This document shows positions 59,529 to 64,000 of a stretch of 64,000 nt of DNA, piece after piece (the stretch's first letter is position 1; every line of letters starts with the position of its first letter). The notes under the pieces were generated by a model, which had not been told where the DNA came from, did no database searches, and saw nothing but the letters and a program-made list of their open reading frames with translations. The position numbers and the translations under genes are program-made. The stretch comes from Spirogloea muscicola. Its lineage: Eukaryota > Streptophyta > Zygnematophyceae > Spirogloeales > Spirogloeaceae. Where the stretch lies: the NCBI GenBank assembly GCA_009602725.1, contig WELB01000063.1:224382-288381 (forward strand). The letters run 5' to 3'.

Positions 59529-61192
59529 NTGCTGGCGGGCGCGCCGGCGCCGGCGGCGGGCGAGATCCTGCGCGCCAGCATCGTCGCCGACGCGCGGCGC
59601 TCCATCTACTTCGACGCGTTCGGCTTCGGGCGGCGCGGCCACTTGGACATCACGCTCTCCAACGTCAAGATCGGGAAGCTGGACGTCACGGAGACGACGG
59701 TGGAGACCGACCGGGCGCTGATGGGGTTCTACGCCGTCTCCGAGCTCCGCGACGGCCCCAGCCTCGTGGCCAACGAGTCGTGCCTCTTCCCACCGGGCAG
59801 CCCCTTCGAGCGCCTCTTCACGATGCAGAAGGCCCACGACGAGACCAACGTGAACGGCTCCTACCACTACGGCCGCGACGTCGCGGCGCCCGCCATGCTG
59901 CGCATCGTCTTCATCAACTGCCAGTACCAGCAGGCGCAGGTGACGAACATGGATGTTGAGCTGCAACTGTTCAACGTCCTCGCCAATGGCCGCCGCGACT
60001 ACCTCCCTGCCGGCAAGACCCAGTTGCCGGCCTTGTACCTCGCCTTCTTCATCGCCTACACCACTGCGCTAGGCGTCTGGTTGTGGGTCTGCCATGGCGC
60101 GCGCGAGTCGGTGCACCGCATCCACATCCTCATGGCCGTCCTCATCCTCGTCAAGGCCCTCACGGTCCTCTCCCTCGCCGGCGAGTATAGCCGTGTCAAG
60201 GCCACCGGCGTGCCGCACGGCTGGAACATTGCCTACTACATCTTCTCCTTCTTCCGCGGCGTCATGCTCTTCACGGTCATAGTGCTCATTGGCACCGGCT
60301 GGTCCTTCCTGAAGCCCTTCCTCCAGGACCGCGAGAAGAAGATCATCATGATCGTCATCCCGCTGCAGGTTGGTGTCTCACAACCTTCTCATGCGTGTCC
60401 TGCGGGCTCCTTCAGTGACTAGCCTGTTACCGGCCCTTGTTTGAGCATACAGTTGCCTGAGAACCCCTGGCAAGGTTGAATGCTGCCGCTGTTCAGTAGC
60501 AGAGATGCTGGCACTGATCAGGTTCATGGCAGCTCGGAGTCCTCATGTAAGCTGTCCAAGGGCTTCAGAGGCACAGTCCATAGGTCCTGTTCTTTTCATT
60601 TACAGAGCTACCTGAGAAGGGCACCATGATATTCTGCAACAATCTGTATGCCCTGCTGCACCCCGTCTCCTACACTGCCATCCGTCACCGTGTTCCAATT
60701 AACCCAAATTACCCACCGCCTGCGAATGTGCAGGTGTTTGCCAACCTTGCATACGTGATATTCGACGAGGAGGGCATGTCGTCGGTCGAGTGGACAAGCT
60801 GGAGCAACATCTTCCACATCCTCGACATCATCTGCTGCTGCGCCATCCTCTTCCCCATCGTCTGGTCAATACAGCAGCTCCGGGAGGCCTCCCGGACAGA
60901 CGGCAAGGCCGCCAAGAACCTTGCCAAGCTGACGCTCTTTCGACAATTCTACATCATGGTGGTCTGCTACATATACTTTACACGGATCATCGTGTACCTC
61001 CTCCAGAACACCTTGCCATACCAGAATATCTGGCTTGCATTCCTCGCGGGCGAGCTGGCCACGCTGGCCTTCTACAGCGTCACGGGCTACAACTTCAGGC
61101 CTCTCAAGCAGAACCCCTACTTCATCCTTGATGATGAGGAGGAGGAAGCTGCCAAGCAGCTAGCCCTCCAGGACGAGGAATTTGACCTTTGA
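59529..61192 (+). CDS. GPR107/Lung-7TM family membrane protein (5' end ambiguous)
   Basis: Two exons, about 59529-60368 and 60734-61192, join as PLQ|VFANLAYVIFDEEG in phase. The N-terminal lumenal domain (ASIVADARRSIYFDAFGFG, LSNVKIG, ESCLFPPGSPFERLF, NCQYQQAQVTNMDVELQLFN) precedes seven hydrophobic segments starting LPALYLAFFIAYTTALGVWL. PHGWNIAYYIFSFFRGVMLF, REKKIIMIVIPLQ and FRPLKQNPYF follow, with an acidic C-tail (DDEEEEAAKQL). This matches the Lung_7-TM_R family (GPR107/108; plant CAND6/7-like), Golgi/endosomal trafficking proteins. The usual signal peptide is not seen. In frame upstream is a Gly run, and the single ambiguous base N at 59529 is the first base of a codon N-TG that would be ATG if N is A. 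Retroelement sequence ends at about 59400, just upstream, so the 5' end may be truncated, misassembled or in an unseen exon. Confidence 0.86.
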
Positions 61193-62092
61193 GGTACCCT
61201 TCGACCTCCCAGGCAAGAGGTGTTTGGCCGTAAACGTGGCTAGACGTCTGTGAAACAAGGACTTCCTTAGTAGAGCATGAGTGCCTTCACCTTAGGACAC
61301 AGACGTAGCCACCGCACAGCTGTCAGGCAAGCCAACCTCGCCTTTACGAGTCACCAGAGCTGGCAGAGTTGGCTCTTGTGATGGTGCCCTTTGCTCTGTG
61401 GACCAATTATCTTCCTTTTGCTCGTACGTGTCCAGCTCAATTACAGACAGCGCTCCACACCCCACACTACCTACTGCCCAACTCCTCTCCTGTGCACTTT
61501 CAAGTCATATGGCCAGCCACATTGTGCAGGACGAGAATGGAAAGCCTGTGGGTGGCCGATTTCATGATAAGTGATCCATAGATGCTGAAGCTTGTCACTG
61601 CAGCATAGCTGAGCTGGGGGCCAACGTGCTTTACGGGCTGTTTGCACTAGCTTTTGCCGGATCATCTATTGGATCAGATTGGCCACCCTTTCATCTCATG
61701 CGCACCGTGCACCTTCTTTCTTTTTTGGGAGTTAATCTTGGTGCTGAAGGCGCACCCACTGGGGGAGACTCCCAGCTGCAGGAAATTGTGTGCTGCCTAT
61801 TTGGATTGTAATACAGGCATCCAGTTGATGGCTGCTCAAGAACGCCCTTGGCACAAGGTGGCTGTGCACTAATGCTGTTGAATGAATCAAATACAAGGTT
61901 GCAACCCAACTAAATGGTCCACGTTGACCTGTACCTGTGCTGACAACTAGCAGCAGAACTTATTATTGCAAAACTAAACGCATTCAGGGCCATACTTTGA
62001 CATCTGTAACCCTGGATCCTGTAAACTCCTTTCTTCGGAATGTTGTCCAGTCCAAACATCAAACCACACCCAGTTTAAGTCCGATGCAACTC
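61193..62092. other. Intergenic between convergent GPR107-like and RRP42
   Basis: A minus-oriented family-B repeat lies at about 61640-61735 (CTAGCTTTTGCCGGATCATC, TTTCATCTCATGCGCACCGT GC). TGTAA at 61807 and 62007 (plus) may serve the GPR107-like gene. No other gene was seen. Confidence 0.5.
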
Positions 62093-63900
62093 CTACTCCT
62101 CTTCGTTCTCTCCAAGTGCAATAGCGGCATCAACACTTGCAAGGAGCTTAGGTCCCAGCCGCCTGGCGATGCCAAGCATCTCCAGAAATGCTTCCATCGT
62201 CAGGGCCGCCAGCCCCTGCTTGGTCATGCCGCAGATGGAACCGCTGTGGTCCACCGAGATGGTCAGCGAGGACTGACCAAGCTGCGCCTCCTCCTCTGCT
62301 GTCGTGTCCACTAGGTAGTGCCGCCCCACCTGCCAGACACAGGCGTCACCAAGCTGCTCATGAGCCCGGGATGAGACTACGGCATGTGCAACCATTGATT
62401 CACTGTATGCTGTTTTGGCTTGTGTAAAACGCGAATAGCTAATGGAGTCCTGATGTTCTCGAACCTGAGTCACCGTCACTGCCAGTGGCACATGCACTGT
62501 ATCCAGCCTCGTGCCGCTGTCCTCGGGGTCGTCGCTGACCTCAACCTCAACAGGATCGTCAGAGCCGTCGCCACCGCCGCTCACCTCGACCTTGGGCAGC
62601 CTTGTATTAGCCAGCGCACCCTGCGGCAGCCCAAGGAAGGTGCGGAAGTTGGCATCTGACTGCTGCTCTTTTGTGCAAAGTACGATCGCAGAGTGAGGCT
62701 GCGCTTGCTACCTCACCTCCTGTCACACTTCAGAATTGACTTCTGCAAGACGTAAGTCCTGGATGGCAGCCCTTCCTCCGCTCTAGACCTCCTCATGCAG
62801 CGCTTGATAGTACAATGCTAGCTTGGGCAGTCAATCATCAGTCATGTGCTCATCCACTAAGAGACACAGTTGACCTGACAAGGCAGCTTAATCTCTACCA
62901 GATTGCAACAGCGTTCAGCTTAGCATGTAGGGAGGCAGGACTTAGGCAGACAGCGCACCTCAACGACGCACCTTGATAGCAATGGCAGCCGCGTCCACAA
63001 GGTTGCCGTCCATCGCGAGGACGAGGGCGTCAACATAGAGGACCCAGCAGGCCTTGCCGGCCACGATGCCGAGCTGCTTCAGATCGACCGCCGACCCTGG
63101 GCACGCCAACATGTTACTGTTGGCCGCTGGTGGTCACAGACACCAGGCGCAGCTGCCAGCTCCAGCACCAAAACCCAACCGCCTGAGACGCACATGTTGA
63201 CGACCTTGTCCACAATCTGAACTGATGTCACGATGCGCTACATCAGCAAGTATGCAAACCGGCGACCCAGAAGCAACTACACTGACGGTGGCAAGTAAGT
63301 GAGGCGAGCTTTGGTGCTTAAGCGCAGCCTGGAAAGGCAAGAGCTCAAGCAGGTGACATGGAGGCGGACCGGCACCCGAGCCGGCCCCCAGAAAGTTGCG
63401 CCGCAGAGCCAGCGTCAACGCCAGCGCAATGTCCTCGCCCCCCCGCCCCTGAGGGCCACAACAAATGGAACACCTCGGAGGCCCATCCGTTTCAGCTCCA
63501 GCACAACCTCAAGCCTTGGGAGGCCGGTCCGTCTCAGTGCAGCAGCCATCAGAGGGCTCAAGAGTGGACGTTCTAGCAGAGTCCAGGTTGCGGGATGAGG
63601 ACTTAGCGGCTTGGGCTGGGGCTCGCTCGAGGCTCAGGGTTTCAGAGTGGGGGTTTCAGGGACTCAGGGGTCAGCATTCGAGGTTGTGAACGCCGAGGGT
63701 TTCTGAGGGTTTAGGTAAAAGTAAAGGGGACTCAGGGTTCAGCTTCGAGGTATCGAACCCTGATAGCTAGAATCTGAGGATGGCTCCTCGCCTCGAAGTG
63801 GGGGCTGGCCGTGGAGGAGCACTCGGCGGAGATGAGGACGCGGCCGTGGTCGGGCCTGCCCGCCGGCGGCGTGCCGAGCTCTGCCTGGCCCATCGAGCAG
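62093..63900 (-). CDS. RRP42: Exosome complex subunit RRP42 (EXOSC7), 5' end beyond or near the window edge
   Basis: Firm exons are 63096-62972, 62620-62465 and 62329-62093 (stop). Further upstream, about 63900-63790, a piece reads QAELGTPPAGRPDHGRVLIS AECSSTASPHFE, the family's first RNase PH strand pair. The others read AVDLKQLGIVAGKACWVLYV DALVLAMDGNLVDAAAIAIK, GALANTRLPKVEV, VTVTQVGRHYLVDTTAEEEA, ISVDHSGSICGMTKQG and a long C-terminal helix. RRP42 is a catalytically inactive RNase PH-like ring subunit of the RNA exosome, acting in nuclear and cytoplasmic 3'-5' RNA decay. The exon(s) between 63790 and 63096 (about 30-40 residues around the ELSxxL helix) and the first exon were not resolved. 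The first coding exon may lie past 64000. Confidence 0.82.
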
Positions 63901-64000
63901 CGCGCCAAGCCGTGAGCCGGCGGTTCTGGCGGTTCCGCGGCGGCTTCAGCGCGGCCGCGAGCGCCATGCGAGGCCGGCGGCAGCGGCCCTGCGCCGATTG

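Noticed and set aside
63715-63775. GGTTCGATACC on the minus strand, resembling a tRNA B box
   Set aside because: No A box at the right distance and no cloverleaf could be drawn; it lies in degenerate GGGTTTCAG-like sequence.

Overview
This is nuclear DNA of a green alga, most likely a trebouxiophyte-type chlorophyte. Almost every gene is cut by many short GT-AG introns. The best protein matches are plant/green-lineage families: EXORDIUM, root-cap/LEA, plant-type ceramide glucosyltransferase, Lung-7TM receptor-like and DUF3754. The chlorophyte polyadenylation word TGTAA lies shortly after several stop codons. A short block of the plant-type telomere unit CCCTAAA sits at about 27.1 kb. GC-rich triplet runs and two single ambiguous bases (16232, 59529) are also present. 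Species cannot be named from this window. Splice sites were placed by eye from GT/AG signals, reading phase and family alignment, so individual junctions may be off by 1-2 bases.

Layout. 1-0.95 kb: hairpin-type repeats. 0.99-4.85 kb (+): a secreted protein joining an EXORDIUM-like region, a Cys-rich segment and a FAS1 domain. 6.04-6.92 and 10.73-11.60 kb (-): two paralogous DUF427 genes with identical exon sizes, separated by repeats and retroelement debris. 11.9-14.1 kb: repeats and a long degenerate retroelement 3' end. 14.8-16.3 kb (-): root-cap/LEA-like gene. 16.4-21.2 kb: repeats. 21.3-26.0 kb (+): DUF3754/TMEM143-like gene, 15 exons. 26.6-28.7 kb: repeats and interstitial telomere units. 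29.1-30.9 kb (+): histone N-alpha-acetyltransferase NAA40. 31.8-37.65 kb (-): complete 21-exon V-ATPase subunit A. 39.0-43.0 kb (+): ceramide glucosyltransferase. 43.6-45.2 kb (-): SEC22 R-SNARE. 46.75-51.39 kb (-): OLA1/YchF GTPase family, 12 exons. 52.4-54.0 kb (-): SIS-domain sugar isomerase. 54.7-57.0 kb (+): SPOUT1-like RNA methyltransferase. 59.5-61.2 kb (+): GPR107-like Lung-7TM protein. 62.1-63.9 kb (-): exosome subunit RRP42, running toward the right edge.

The genes are not an operon. Most are housekeeping functions in the secretory/endomembrane system (V-ATPase A, SEC22, glucosylceramide synthase, GPR107-like) and in RNA or translation (OLA1, SPOUT1-like, RRP42, NAA40). The left third is poorer in housekeeping genes and rich in mobile DNA. 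The most unusual material is a dispersed family of short stem-loop repeats. They occur solo, as head-to-head foldback pairs, immediately downstream of degenerate non-LTR retroelement 3' ends, and once nested inside such an end.
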